64,000 nucleotides of DNA from an uncultured Aquimarina sp. (GCA_947492105.1 CANLMN010000021.1:1-64000), one strand, 5' to 3'; counted from the stretch's first letter, positions 1 through 8,781 are shown. Translations and numbers: made by a program. The notes: generated from the letters alone by a model not told the origin.

Positions 1-73
1 CCATAGCATACTAAAACTCCAAGAATTACTGCCCGGATATCAAGAAAGTCTTAACATGTAGTTGCTCGGAGGC

Positions 74-184
74 TTACCAGACTTCTCCACGTTTGCGGAT
101 TTTCTTAGCACGACCACTGATTAGTGTCATGCGTTTGGCATTAGCTGTTTTTCCTTTGGAGGGTGTTCTTCTTGTTTTTCTCAT
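74..184 (-). CDS. Small highly basic protein (36 aa)
   Basis: I chose the internal ATG at 184, because the longer reading up to base 280 adds a segment without coding character. The product is very rich in Lys and Arg, with an Arg/Lys-rich start (MRKTRRTPSKGK) and a basic C-terminus (GRAKKIRKRGEVW). It could bind nucleic acid, for example as a condensing or minor packaging protein of the element, but that is only a composition argument. It lies left of a 19-bp direct repeat that flanks the next two genes. I do not recognise the family. Confidence 0.4.
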   Translation of the reverse strand: MRKTRRTPSKGKTANAKRMTLISGRAKKIRKRGEVW

Positions 185-232
185 TACAAATTGTTTTTGA
201 TTTGCTGTAATGATAGGGAAGGATGGGGTTTT

Positions 233-251
233 GGTTTCGGGTTGGGGAGGG
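233..251 (+). repeat. 19-bp direct repeat, left copy
   Basis: GGTTTCGGGTTGGGGAGGG occurs here and again at 2011-2029 in the same orientation. The preceding ~25 bp are also similar between the copies, each containing AATGATAGG. The two copies bracket the two minus-strand genes at 282-1706, which suggests that those genes were inserted with, or lie within, a duplicated segment. Confidence 0.6.
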
Positions 252-281
252 ATAATCAGGGTTAGCCTAAAAAAAGACAAA

Positions 282-1454
282 TTAATCTAACAAAGGATTT
301 ATAGCAAGCCAAAATGATAAGCCTCCTAAAAGGATTAGTGGTATAATATTATTTTTAATAATATTTAAAAAAGATCCATAAATTAGTTGCTTTTCATCGT
401 TCTCATAAGGAACGAAAAAAGAAAGAAAATGGTTTATAAAAAGTATAACAACTAACTTTCCCCAAAAACCGGTTTTAGTAAAATAATTATATAAAAATGT
501 TTGATCTAAACCTAAGGTTTTATAGAATAAATGGGCAGTTACAAAAAGAAGAATTATAAATACATATATAAATTGAATTACGTTATATTTTTTCTGTTTT
601 TTAGCTTCTTTTTTAATTTTCTTTTCTAAAGAAGGGATATAGGTTAAATTAAGATTAATTATATTTTTAGCATTCAAAATAAAAATATCCCCAGGTACTC
701 TAAGCCTATTTCTTGATTGAGTAGGCTTGATATTCTTTGCTTTAATGTTATTTTCAGGGTCGGATTCCTTTTTTTTATATCTATGAGTATCTATAAGATA
801 AATTTTGTCTAATTGAGTAATATCATTACTCTGCAGATCATAATCAACTACATAACCAGTATAAAGTTCTTTTTTATCATTTTGTTCACTTACAGATACT
901 AATACATCAGCATAAGTCATTAAAGTATCTTGAATTGCTCCTTTATTTTTTTTGAAGGAAACATTATGCGCTTCTTCAAATTTTTTCATATTTAAAACTT
1001 CTCCACTGAAAATATAGTACCACTGGTTTTTGAATCTGAATAACTTATACTTTTTATCCCATTTTCGGTATCTAATAAATCGACTTGAAATCCAACCTAA
1101 AAGAGATGAGAGAGCAAAAACACAAAGAGAATATTTGAAAAAGGTTATTATATGATCATTAATAAAAATTTTAGTTACTTCCTGAGTACCTTTTGTCCCG
1201 TCAGAAGTCATATCCCTAAAAATTATGAAAATATCTAAGAAACTTGAATCAAAGCCAAGCCATAAAATGTAAATAATAAAAGAAAATAATTGTATACCAA
1301 TACCAGGAATTATACTAAAAAATATAGAATGTAAAACAGGGTCTTTAGTATTAAACTGCTTAGAGAACTCCCCATAAAAAAAGAACCTTCTAAACAGAAT
1401 TCCAGGAATAACAATTGATATAAAGAAGGCTATGAAACCTAGTGTGAGATTCAA
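282..1454 (-). CDS. Multi-pass membrane protein with a central cytosolic domain (390 aa)
   Basis: There are hydrophobic helices near residues 1-22, 40-70 and 105-128, then a soluble Lys-rich region (about 130-285), then helices near 292-312, 328-345 and 365-388. This is a two-block membrane topology around a soluble middle domain. I recognise no catalytic motif. It lies directly downstream of the small single-pass protein at 1467-1706 on the same strand (12-nt gap), so the two are probably co-transcribed. The 19-bp direct repeats on either side suggest accessory cargo. The arrangement resembles small two-gene membrane defence or stress systems, but no function can be assigned. Confidence 0.7.
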   Translation of the reverse strand: MNLTLGFIAFFISIVIPGILFRRFFFYGEFSKQFNTKDPVLHSIFFSIIPGIGIQLFSFIIYILWLGFDSSFLDIFIIFRDMTSDGTKGTQEVTKIFINDHIITFFKYSLCVFALSSLLGWISSRFIRYRKWDKKYKLFRFKNQWYYIFSGEVLNMKKFEEAHNVSFKKNKGAIQDTLMTYADVLVSVSEQNDKKELYTGYVVDYDLQSNDITQLDKIYLIDTHRYKKKESDPENNIKAKNIKPTQSRNRLRVPGDIFILNAKNIINLNLTYIPSLEKKIKKEAKKQKKYNVIQFIYVFIILLFVTAHLFYKTLGLDQTFLYNYFTKTGFWGKLVVILFINHFLSFFVPYENDEKQLIYGSFLNIIKNNIIPLILLGGLSFWLAINPLLD

Positions 1455-1466
1455 AAGTTTAAAAGA

Positions 1467-1706
1467 TTATAAAATTGATTCTAATTTTTCTCTATCCCAT
1501 TCTCTAGTATGATGATAATCATCTACTGCTTCTCTAAGTTTATCAGCAGTATCGGGATCCTGGATAGCCTTAAGGGCATCATCAGAAATAACATTAGTTT
1601 CTGTATCTGTATTCAAAGCTTGATAAACATAATAGATAATAGCTACTAATGAAAGAATACCAAGTAGTCCAAATATCCTATTTAATATGGTTTTTTTGTT
1701 TTTCAT
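1467..1706 (-). CDS. Small membrane-anchored protein (79 aa)
   Basis: I chose the ATG at 1706 (MKNKKTILNRIFGLLG), because it gives a classic basic N-terminus followed by one transmembrane helix at about residues 9-28. A longer reading to 1784 is possible but adds residues before that signature. The remaining ~50 residues are acidic and soluble. It is first in a two-gene unit with the 390-aa membrane protein. Function is unknown; a partner or regulator of the larger protein is the simplest guess. Confidence 0.55.
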   Translation of the reverse strand: MKNKKTILNRIFGLLGILSLVAIIYYVYQALNTDTETNVISDDALKAIQDPDTADKLREAVDDYHHTREWDREKLESIL

Positions 1707-2010
1707 TAAAGTTGCTAGATCGTATTGCTGTTTTTTATCAAAGGTAAAAAATGTTTTAATATAAATTACTATTACTAACTTCAATTAGTATGCCATAATA
1801 AGACTAACTTTTTGTTTTATATCATATTAAATGGTTTCTGGATCATTGAATTAATAGGTGAGTATAAAAACTATTTTATTTGGCTATTTCGGAGTGATGG
1901 TGTTTCGGTCAAATGGTGCCACTTTGAGAGATCATACAATTATAGTTAAAATTTATATTTATTCGTTCTGCAAAATTCCTTTTCTTAATGATAGGTAGGG
2001 GAATATTGAT

Positions 2011-2029
2011 GGTTTCGGGTTGGGGAGGG
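2011..2029 (+). repeat. 19-bp direct repeat, right copy
   Basis: This is an identical copy of the 19-mer at 233-251 in the same orientation. It lies 80-90 bp before the pentapeptide-repeat gene on the plus strand. The intergenic stretch 1785-2080 holds nothing else that I recognise. Confidence 0.6.
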
Positions 2030-2119
2030 GATTGAAACTGTTTCGTTTCAGAAATGCTATAAACTTATATAACAGTATATTTGATAATTAAATCTTTAAT
2101 TAAGACTATTCCTTTTATA

Positions 2120-3645
2120 ATGGGAGATAAGTACAATAATAACCAACTAGATCGGGAAAATCGACTGTTGAAATCTAACATAGCCCAGCGTGATAAGAAA
2201 ATCAGAGATTTGGAATCCGATATCTGTAAAATTGAGCAATCTAAAAACAGAAAAAGCAAAATACTAAAGTGGCTCAGAAAAACTATCTCTGGTATTTTCT
2301 TAGGTTTAGGGCTTAAAAAAAGTATTGAAAAAGGTATTAATGAATATACTCAAACTAAAAAACTTTCTTCTGATACCTTATCTGATATTAGTTCTAGTCT
2401 GATAAGAAGATTAACTAGAGTTGAGATTATAGGATTTTCGTTACAATTATTTCAATTGTTTTTTTAGGTATTCAAACGTATTTATTGGACAGTCAAAACA
2501 CGAAAATCGATAATCAAAATAATTTGATCAATACACAAAACAGCTATCTAGTTGAGCAAACATCTCTACAGGAAAAACAAACATCTTTACAGGAAGCTAA
2601 TAGACGATCTTCTCTAGTTTTTCTATTATCAAATATAATGGACGCTATAGATACTGAACTAAGGAATACAAGTGAAAATTCTAATCGAAACTTGTCAAGT
2701 CAACTTATAGGTCGTATTGTAGCACTATCTAGGAGCTTAAAGCCATATCGTTATCTTTTGAAAGATAAACTGACACATATTGTTAGTCCTGAGAGATCCC
2801 ATCTTTTTATTAGTTTGATTAATTCAAATCTTGGAGAGCCTACCTACAAAAAAATCTTTAATAACGGAGATTTTACCCATTTAGAGCTGAAAGACCTTTG
2901 GATAAAGGATATCCCATTTGGAAATATTAATTTTAGTAATTCCATATTTGACAATGTTAATTTTGAGTATTGTAATTTTGGTAGTTCTCGATTTGATTAT
3001 TTAGTTTCCGATGTGACTACGTTTATGGATTGCTCATTTATAAGTATTCGAATGATAGAAGCTTATTTTGATAACATTAACTTTAACTCTTGTTCTTTTG
3101 AAGACGCTATAGAACTGAGACGATCACTCATTGATAAACTTTGGATAAACAACTCTTGCGTAGGAGTAGTCCACATAGCTAATAGTTTTATTGATACAAC
3201 ACAGTTTGAAAATTCTTTTTTTGGTTATTTTAATTTTCACTTTGATGAAAAAGAAGTTTTAGAGAAAGTGATCAGAATAATTCCAGAAACTAAAAATATT
3301 TTTACAAAAAAAATAGAAGAACAAGGTCTAGAATATTGTAAGAATTATATTAATTTCAGTAATGTTTTTACAGTAAATTTATTTGTTAATGTAGATTTAT
3401 TTGAAACTTTTCAAGATGAATTTAAAGAATTAAATTTTTATAATTTCAACCTGAATAGTATCGAAGAATTGAAAATCGCTAAAAACTATATCTCTACATA
3501 TCTAATTAAAAAATCGGAAAATAGCGAACATAGTTTTGCTCTCGTTGATACAACAATGACTCCTAAAAAAATGCTTCTTGAGATGATGAGAATTACCAAG
3601 GACACAACAAAATCTAAAAATGTAAATCTTAGTCAAATTATATAA
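2120..3645 (+). pseudogene. Pentapeptide-repeat membrane protein, interrupted by a frameshift
   Basis: Two ORFs (ending at 2467; beginning at TTG 2485) look like one gene. The first ORF encodes a coiled coil (about residues 8-50) and loses sense after ...TRVEIIGF near 2437. Read one frame over, the DNA from ~2434 continues as a transmembrane helix (VTIISIVFLGIQTYLL) that runs straight into the second ORF. The second ORF has a coiled coil with QTSLQEKQTSLQEA and then pentapeptide-like A/N-F/L repeats (for example GNINFSNSIFDNVNF). The full gene would encode about 505 residues. The shift sits at GATTTTCG, so it could be a real mutation, a sequencing error or, less likely, programmed frameshifting. 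I assume an ATG at 2120, since the reading to 2081 has an atypical N-terminus. Confidence 0.6.
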
Positions 3646-3799
3646 TGCTCTAGTTCAGTTTTAAACGGATTAATTTCAGAAGATTAAAAGTTTTTGTTAC
3701 CTGCTATATATACCAGTAATATCCGATTCCAAGCACACCGACTAATATAAAAGGCGTTTATAGTAAATAAAAAGGTGTTTAGAATCACGGTTTTCATTC

Positions 3800-4075
3800 T
3801 ATTGGAATGATGATAGGGTCATTAGATTTAAAATTGTAGAAGATACCTTGAAATATATAGCACTTGATGGAATTACCACTGTTATTTTTGTGAAAAATTA
3901 AAGTAAAATATGGCCTCACATTTAAGGCTCCCCCAACCGCTCAAATAGAAACCGTACAACCTCTGGACGCAGTAACTTAGTACTTTTCCAAATCGGGGAG
4001 ATAAATATGTATCCAGGAGGCAAAAGTTTTTGCGCAGACATTATACATCGTTGCCAGTTCTTTTTTGTAATTAAT
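3800..4075. repeat. Decayed duplicate of the 3' end of the lipoprotein gene plus HTH gene
   Basis: Bases 3,810-3,985 closely match 4,690-4,860, which covers the last ~30 codons of the lipoprotein gene at 4,350-4,784 and the convergent 3' end of the HTH gene at 4,805-5,023. Further degraded HTH sequence runs to about 4,075. No open frame survives. It is a remnant of a tandem duplication. The rest of the gap 3,646-4,349 is AT-rich and I see no gene in it. Confidence 0.7.
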
Positions 4076-4349
4076 ATTTACTACTTTTACCCCGCTTTAT
4101 GTATTAGAATTTCGTTATGAAGTTTAAAAATGAATTAAATACTGGCTTTTTCTTGATTTTAGCATAGCACCGCTATCGCGAAATTAAAAAAAAGAAGCAA
4201 AACATCTGTATTTGAAGTAGTTTCAACATATAATAGATTTTCCAATGCATAAAGCGGGTTTAAATTTATATTTGTCATTAAAATTTGGTTAAGAATAGTA
4301 CTATTCCATAGCTGTATTTGAATTGTTCTACTTTTTTAAAAATTACAAG

Positions 4350-4784
4350 ATGAAAAAAATTACTTTATTAATATGCATGGCACTCGCATTATTTTATAGT
4401 TGTAAAAATGATGACGATAGTACAAATGAAAATCAATCTAACTTCCCTTTAATTGGTACATGGAGTGTTGTTCAGACTTTTGTTGAAAACGGCATAGATA
4501 GCACAAATGAATGTGATCTTATGAGCACAGCAGAATTTATGAGTAATGGACGGTTTGAAGAGAGGTTTTATGCTAGATTTAGAGAAAACGTAGATGCAGT
4601 ACGTGAATGTAGGGTATTTTCATTTATTGGAGATTTTTCTATTGATGGTGATCTTTTAAAACAAAAATCTGATAAGGGCAGTGATGATGATTATGATAGA
4701 GTCATTAGATTTAAAATTGTAGAAGATACCTTGAAATATATAACACTTGATGGAATTACCACTGTTATTTTTGTGAAAAATTAA
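4350..4784 (+). CDS. Secreted lipocalin-like lipoprotein (144 aa)
   Basis: The ATG at 4350 gives a lipoprotein signal (MKKITLLICMALALFYSC) with the lipobox Cys at residue 18, followed by Asp/Asn-rich linker residues typical of Bacteroidota surface lipoproteins. The mature part begins FPLIGTWSVVQ and alternates short beta-strand-like segments, as in the small lipocalin-like lipoproteins of Flavobacteria. Its end is duplicated upstream at 3,810-3,900. The downstream HTH gene is convergent. The exact role is unknown. Confidence 0.7.
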   Translation: MKKITLLICMALALFYSCKNDDDSTNENQSNFPLIGTWSVVQTFVENGIDSTNECDLMSTAEFMSNGRFEERFYARFRENVDAVRECRVFSFIGDFSIDGDLLKQKSDKGSDDDYDRVIRFKIVEDTLKYITLDGITTVIFVKN

Positions 4785-4804
4785 AGTAAAATATGGCCTT
4801 AAAT

Positions 4805-5023
4805 TTAAGGCTCCCCCAACTGCTCAAATAGAAACCGTACAACCTCCGGACGCAGTAGCTTAGTACTCTTCTTGTATCCATATTTTTCCAAATCTGCAAG
4901 ATAGGTATGGACCCAAGAGGAAAAAGTTTTTACACACACATTATACATCGCTGCAAGCTCCCTTTTGTAGTATGCTTTGATTTTTACAGGAGCTTCTCCT
5001 TCAAAATATGTTGTCTTTGTCAT
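4805..5023 (-). CDS. Small helix-turn-helix protein (72 aa), last gene of the particle-like operon
   Basis: The central segment (AYYKRELAAMYNVCVKTFSS) has the spacing of an HTH, and the C-terminus ends LLRPEVVRFLFEQLGEP. The protein at 15,727-15,909 has the same layout: an HTH followed by a hydrophobic tail ending in a Gly-rich turn. The start at 5023 overlaps the stop of the preceding gene (5020), which suggests translational coupling. It is probably a DNA-binding regulator. A decayed copy lies at 3,915-4,075. Confidence 0.6.
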   Translation of the reverse strand: MTKTTYFEGEAPVKIKAYYKRELAAMYNVCVKTFSSWVHTYLADLEKYGYKKSTKLLRPEVVRFLFEQLGEP

Positions 5024-5208
5024 GATGTGATTTCCTTTTTAGATGTATCTTCTTCCAATAGCTCCTCTGCAATGCAGCCTCCTATAAATCCATAAATGAG
5101 GATATAGGGATAGTTGTCTTTCTTTCTCATCTGCTTGGCAATCCAGTAGCCAACCAAACTCCCTACAAGAGTTACTCCTGCTTTTTTACTATTTTTAGAG
5201 AAATTCAT
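5020..5208 (-). CDS. Small membrane protein (62 aa)
   Basis: The ATG at 5208 (MNFSKNSKKAGVTLVGSLVG) overlaps the stop of the preceding gene in an ATGA arrangement. It has one hydrophobic helix at residues 11-24 and a second at 36-50, then an acidic tail (EELLEEDTSKKE). It sits between the transpeptidase-like gene and the HTH gene. No family recognised; a phage-like accessory membrane protein is plausible. Confidence 0.5.
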   Translation of the reverse strand: MNFSKNSKKAGVTLVGSLVGYWIAKQMRKKDNYPYILIYGFIGGCIAEELLEEDTSKKEITS

Positions 5209-5882
5209 ACCGCTTCTTTTTGTGCCACTTTGGTTAGTAACATCATGGACGAGGATACCAAAGAACCCCATGCTAGTTTGCTATACAAGCGTCTTCTTTT
5301 ATCCCTAAAATCCATCAGCGTTAGTGTGAATCGGTTTCCATACAGACTGCGATGTTTTCTGAGTAAGGAGATAAACAATGTATAGTCCAATGCATTTGCA
5401 AATACCAAACAACCGGCAGAGAAATGATCGATAATTTTAGCCGTTCCTTTATCGAAAGCCCGATGGACATTAATTCCAAAATTCCCAGTATCTTCTATCC
5501 CTGAAGTTGTCCAGTTAAAAAGTCCTGTACGATCATAATCCCGAATGACAGTTACTGGTTCTACTTGTACCAAGGCTTCATATTTTCCTTTATGCAGTCC
5601 CATGGCATAACTATCTACATACTGTCCTTTTTTCAAAAAAGCAGTTCCCTGCGGATGCATCGGATTGTCGAGCCAATATTGTCCTGGATCCGTAGTGGCT
5701 TTAAAAATATGATAGACCCACCGCAGTTTTTCATCTTTGTAGAACACATGGATTTCATCATCAAAGCGGTTGCTACGGATATAGCGAGAGCGATATGCAA
5801 CGATGTTGAGCTCCCATGGTCGCTCAAATAGTTGATAGTTGTTTTGCTTTAGTAATTGGGTTGTTTGTTGTAACATATTCAT
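5205..5882 (-). CDS. L,D-transpeptidase-like (YkuD-like) protein (225 aa)
   Basis: The segment around residues 136-158 contains NVHRAFDKGTAKIIDHFSAGC, that is a His followed ~17 residues later by S-A-G-C. This matches the HX(14-17)[ST]xGC catalytic pattern of YkuD-type transpeptidases, with the Cys as nucleophile. The following FANALDYTLFISLLRKH resembles the segment after the catalytic Cys. The C-terminus is hydrophobic with many Ser/Leu. Such enzymes act on peptidoglycan cross-links. It is one of three candidate wall-active proteins in this operon, with the CHAP protein and the PG-binding protein. Substrate and direction (cutting or linking) are unknown. Confidence 0.55.
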   Translation of the reverse strand: MNMLQQTTQLLKQNNYQLFERPWELNIVAYRSRYIRSNRFDDEIHVFYKDEKLRWVYHIFKATTDPGQYWLDNPMHPQGTAFLKKGQYVDSYAMGLHKGKYEALVQVEPVTVIRDYDRTGLFNWTTSGIEDTGNFGINVHRAFDKGTAKIIDHFSAGCLVFANALDYTLFISLLRKHRSLYGNRFTLTLMDFRDKRRRLYSKLAWGSLVSSSMMLLTKVAQKEAV

Positions 5883-6137
5883 ATCGTTATTTTTCTTTTT
5901 TGCATTGCCGAAAAAAGAAACAAAAAAGTCTAGGCTGTATCATACTTTGGAAGTGATCACGATTCATCCGCTAGATTTTTTGAAAACGGTAGTACACGAA
6001 ACTGTATTTTGAAATACCGCATAACTTCCGTTAGGGTTAAACATACTGCTCAGCTCAAAAAAAATCTTGACGCTACTTCATCTATCACTTTGACCAAAGT
6101 TTGCTAAGGCCGAAAAAATACTGGTATCCATATTTTA

Positions 6138-6737
6138 CTATTTCGATTCGTCATTAATAAAATTGGTTACTGCCCATATTTGTTTTTTTAGTCTTCGTTT
6201 TCGATAGACGCCATCGCCTTCTCTGGAGCCGTTTTTGTTGGTGTTTCCTTCTACGGTGATGATCCATTTCTCGCTCCACTGGTCTATGAATCCAATATGC
6301 GCTGGGCGTTTGAGGTTCTTGAACCAAATCAGCAATACATCGCCAAATTTGGGAATTCGCTTGAGTACCTTTCCTTGTTTGTAGATCATCTTATCGCTAA
6401 GTGCAAAAGAGGGAACCCATGCGCTAATTGGAGCTTCAATTTCCACTTGCAAAAAACACCAAGAGACGAAAGCAGCACACCAAGGATAATTTTCACCGAG
6501 TCCCACTGATTTTAAGTAGGCTTTTACTTCTGGGCCACGATTATTGCCTCCAACTTCTCGAACACCAACTTGACTGAGGTACAATTCACGTAGACAATCC
6601 CGTTGCTCTCCAGAAGAAGCTAAATGTTTATGTCTGCCATTGGCAGCGGCATTGTCGGCTAGATTACTCTGGCTAATAGCACTACTGCAAATAAGAAAGC
6701 AAAGAATATAGAGGTGGATAATTTTAGCTTTTGCCAT
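6138..6737 (-). CDS. Secreted CHAP-domain peptidoglycan amidase/endopeptidase (199 aa)
   Basis: An N-terminal signal peptide (MAKAKIIHLYILCFLICSSA) precedes a CHAP domain of the TIGR02594 type. The catalytic Cys lies in YPWCAAFVSWCF (about residue 84) and the His in RPAHIGFID (about residue 147), followed by ITVEGNTNK. This family cuts peptidoglycan peptides and is common in phage lysins and particle-associated hydrolases. It overlaps the 3' end of the holin-like gene by ~79 bp. A hydrolase plus a small membrane protein is the usual lysis pair, which supports a virus-like reading of the operon. Confidence 0.75.
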   Translation of the reverse strand: MAKAKIIHLYILCFLICSSAISQSNLADNAAANGRHKHLASSGEQRDCLRELYLSQVGVREVGGNNRGPEVKAYLKSVGLGENYPWCAAFVSWCFLQVEIEAPISAWVPSFALSDKMIYKQGKVLKRIPKFGDVLLIWFKNLKRPAHIGFIDQWSEKWIITVEGNTNKNGSREGDGVYRKRRLKKQIWAVTNFINDESK

Positions 6738-7051
6738 GGGGTTATTGTTTTAAAATCGTGAGTAAATTGATTATCGAGGTACTCTTCGGAGGTCGGCCAT
6801 ATGAGTTTCATCAGAATACGAATGACGCCATGTAGGATAAAAAGCCCAATAATAGCAAAGAGGTAGACTTGAAATATACCGGCATCATAAGTTCCGGCAG
6901 TAGGATCCATCCATCTAAGGAACGTAGCACTTTGTAGCCATAGGAATAAACCTACTGCAAGGGAGGAGAACTCTCTCCAGGTTTTGAAATAGGGTTTGAA
7001 TAGCGCAAGCCATTTTTTGAGTGTTGAAGTAATATTTCTAATAATATTCAT
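6659..7051 (-). CDS. Holin-like three-helix membrane protein (130 aa)
   Basis: It has hydrophobic helices near residues 28-47, 58-85 and 110-130, joined by short loops, with a basic N-terminus. Its size and position directly before a CHAP hydrolase fit a holin or other phage-type membrane protein. I see no family-specific motif, so the name rests on context. A short hairpin with GGACAC arms sits in the intergenic gap upstream. Confidence 0.45.
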   Translation of the reverse strand: MNIIRNITSTLKKWLALFKPYFKTWREFSSLAVGLFLWLQSATFLRWMDPTAGTYDAGIFQVYLFAIIGLFILHGVIRILMKLIWPTSEEYLDNQFTHDFKTITPWQKLKLSTSIFFAFLFAVVLLARVI

Positions 7052-7083
7052 AATAAAATATTTGAGGTTTATATATCCTATGT

Positions 7084-7098
7084 GGACACATGGTGTCC
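7084..7098 (-). promoter_or_regulatory. Intercistronic GACAC hairpin
   Basis: GGACAC-ATG-GTGTCC is a 6-bp perfect stem with a 3-nt loop in the 51-bp gap between the PG-binding and holin-like genes. Similar GACAC/GTGTC stems occur twice after the 209-aa gene at 11,235-11,278. It may be an RNA-processing or attenuation site within the operon transcript. Confidence 0.35.
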
Positions 7099-7102
7099 TG
7101 TT

Positions 7103-8122
7103 CTAGAGGAGTCGTAGATTACCAGAAGGCGCATAAACGGTCTCTCCGTTGGCGGCAATAATTTTGGTAATACCATTATGAGATGCTGCGACATAACCGA
7201 CCACAGTATTGGGATTGAGGGGAGGTGTGATAAAACTCCCATCAGCAGTTTTGAGAATGGTAGGTCTGTCTGTTACTGCCAAATCATAGCGTTGCTGCTC
7301 CTGCAGATAGTTAGTTAGCTTGGCAGTTGTTTCTATCGACCCCAAAGAAGGAATCGACCAGATGCCTCGGTTATTCTGTAATAATCCCATTCTTCGGAAT
7401 TCTGCTCGTATTTTGATCTTTGCAGGCTCATTGGTTCTGAAAGCAACACTGAGTAGGGCGTTGACTAAAGAGGTGACACGGATACCAGTAATACGCACAT
7501 TTTTGAAAAAGCTACTGACGTGGCTATAGCCCTTGGCATCTTGTATTTTTTGCAAGCCTGCTAGTACACTAAAAAGGTTGCGCTCATTGGCTCCTTTGCT
7601 AATAGTAGCTGCAATACTTTGAGAAGGAGAAGTCCCGCCAGAAGAACTATTTGTCATGCTTAGCAAGCGAGAAAATACGGCTTCTGTTACGGTGGTCGGA
7701 AAGCCTGCAGCCAGTAATGCCTTTATGGTTCCTGGTCCAAAAACACCATCGGGCGTATTGCCTCGCATACTGGTAGACCGGATTAGGGCAGCAGGACTTC
7801 CGCCGATAGCCAATAACCCTTTTTGCAAAAGGGTTACCACGCTGCCTTTAGCGCCTTTTTTTAGAGGAAATTGATTCCTATTTTGTGTAATTATAGGGTT
7901 TGTAGCAGGTAGACTTCTTGGAGGAGTGGTTCTCGGATTACGTGGATTCAGGATAATGGTATCCCCACCACCTGCTCTGTTTTGAAAGTAGTTGTATAAC
8001 AAATACCCACCGCCAAACAGCGCACCGATGCCTAGCCCATAAACCCATAGTTTTTGCTGTTTGGTGGGGGTTTTTGTTTTTTGATTCGTCCTTTTTTTTG
8101 TGGATTTATGTTGGGTCTCCAT
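7103..8122 (-). CDS. Membrane-anchored peptidoglycan-binding protein (339 aa)
   Basis: A Lys-rich N-terminus is followed by one transmembrane helix (about residues 28-46, LWVYGLGIGALFGGGYLLYN) and a Pro-rich linker. A PG_binding_1-like domain follows at about 88-155, with the telltale KGAKGSVVTLLQKGL and DGVFGPGTIKALLAAG. The remainder (160-339) is a second domain of unknown type ending in a short beta-rich segment (ETVYAPSGNLRLL). The same N-terminal layout (basic stretch, one helix, long soluble part) recurs in the 451-aa and 326-aa proteins of this operon. It probably tethers a membrane or particle to peptidoglycan. Confidence 0.65.
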   Translation of the reverse strand: METQHKSTKKRTNQKTKTPTKQQKLWVYGLGIGALFGGGYLLYNYFQNRAGGGDTIILNPRNPRTTPPRSLPATNPIITQNRNQFPLKKGAKGSVVTLLQKGLLAIGGSPAALIRSTSMRGNTPDGVFGPGTIKALLAAGFPTTVTEAVFSRLLSMTNSSSGGTSPSQSIAATISKGANERNLFSVLAGLQKIQDAKGYSHVSSFFKNVRITGIRVTSLVNALLSVAFRTNEPAKIKIRAEFRRMGLLQNNRGIWSIPSLGSIETTAKLTNYLQEQQRYDLAVTDRPTILKTADGSFITPPLNPNTVVGYVAASHNGITKIIAANGETVYAPSGNLRLL

Positions 8123-8133
8123 AGTTTTTTTGT

Positions 8134-8556
8134 TTAAAATTTAGCATTGATCAAATCCAGAACCGTATTGTATTCTTCGGTACTGAGTTCACTTTTAAAA
8201 TCTGCTGCGAGATTGTTTCCGTATAAGTCCCGATAGGCTTTCTGTACACTTCTAAAAGTAGCAGCATCCGGAATCTGTTCTATAGTTCTGTAAAGCGCCT
8301 CTTCATCGGTTCCCCATCCAAAGGCGTTGTCATTTTCGAATGCGAGTTTGAAGCGTGTGGCAAAGGCAGCAGGATTACCAGGGCGTAGTGCCTGTTGTTC
8401 TCGGATTCCTTTTTTGAAGTTTTTGGCTACTGCTCGGATTCCTAAAAAAATCCCCACTCCAAGACCCGTTGCCAGCAGCACATTAGTGAGCTGACCGCCT
8501 ATCTTGACTTGGGGTCTGTTCTGTAGGGCTTTGAGTGCAAGGAGTGGGGCTGCCAT
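8134..8556 (-). CDS. Membrane protein with an annexin-like repeat (140 aa)
   Basis: There is a hydrophobic helix at residues 25-45 (VLLATGLGVGIFLGIRAVAK). The C-terminal ~60 residues resemble one annexin repeat: W-GTDEEALYRTIEQIP, then VQKAYRDLYGNNLAADFKSE and LSTEEYNTVLDLI. Annexin repeats share G-x-GTDE...L..I...AY..LYG..L..D. Eukaryotic annexins bind membranes through Ca2+ with four repeats; here there is one, and I cannot show Ca2+ binding. It sits among the particle-like genes and may contact a lipid layer. Confidence 0.5.
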   Translation of the reverse strand: MAAPLLALKALQNRPQVKIGGQLTNVLLATGLGVGIFLGIRAVAKNFKKGIREQQALRPGNPAAFATRFKLAFENDNAFGWGTDEEALYRTIEQIPDAATFRSVQKAYRDLYGNNLAADFKSELSTEEYNTVLDLINAKF

Positions 8557-8601
8557 TTTTCTTATAGAGATTTTTTGGAGTTAGGAATTGGCTGAAAAAT
8601 G

Positions 8602-8781
8602 CTATTTCAGTTTTCGTTTGACGATAGAGCGTACAAAGGGATCTGATTTGAAAAGCTGTGCCATTTTGATAATCCCCTGTGCGCCAAAATTGGTCACCAT
8701 TAGCTCAAAGGCTTTGGTTACCTGATCTGCTTGTATGGTGTCTTTGATTGCTACTTGAGTACTAATTGCTATTTTTTTCAT
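8602..8781 (-). CDS. Small conserved-looking protein (59 aa)
   Basis: This short gene starts at ATG 8781 (MKKIAISTQVAIKDTIQADQ) and stops at 8602. It begins 47 bp downstream of the coiled-coil gene and fits the operon strand and spacing. The sequence is helical with a basic end (VRSIVKRKLK). No family recognised. Its frame is fully open and its codon use matches its neighbours. Confidence 0.55.
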   Translation of the reverse strand: MKKIAISTQVAIKDTIQADQVTKAFELMVTNFGAQGIIKMAQLFKSDPFVRSIVKRKLK

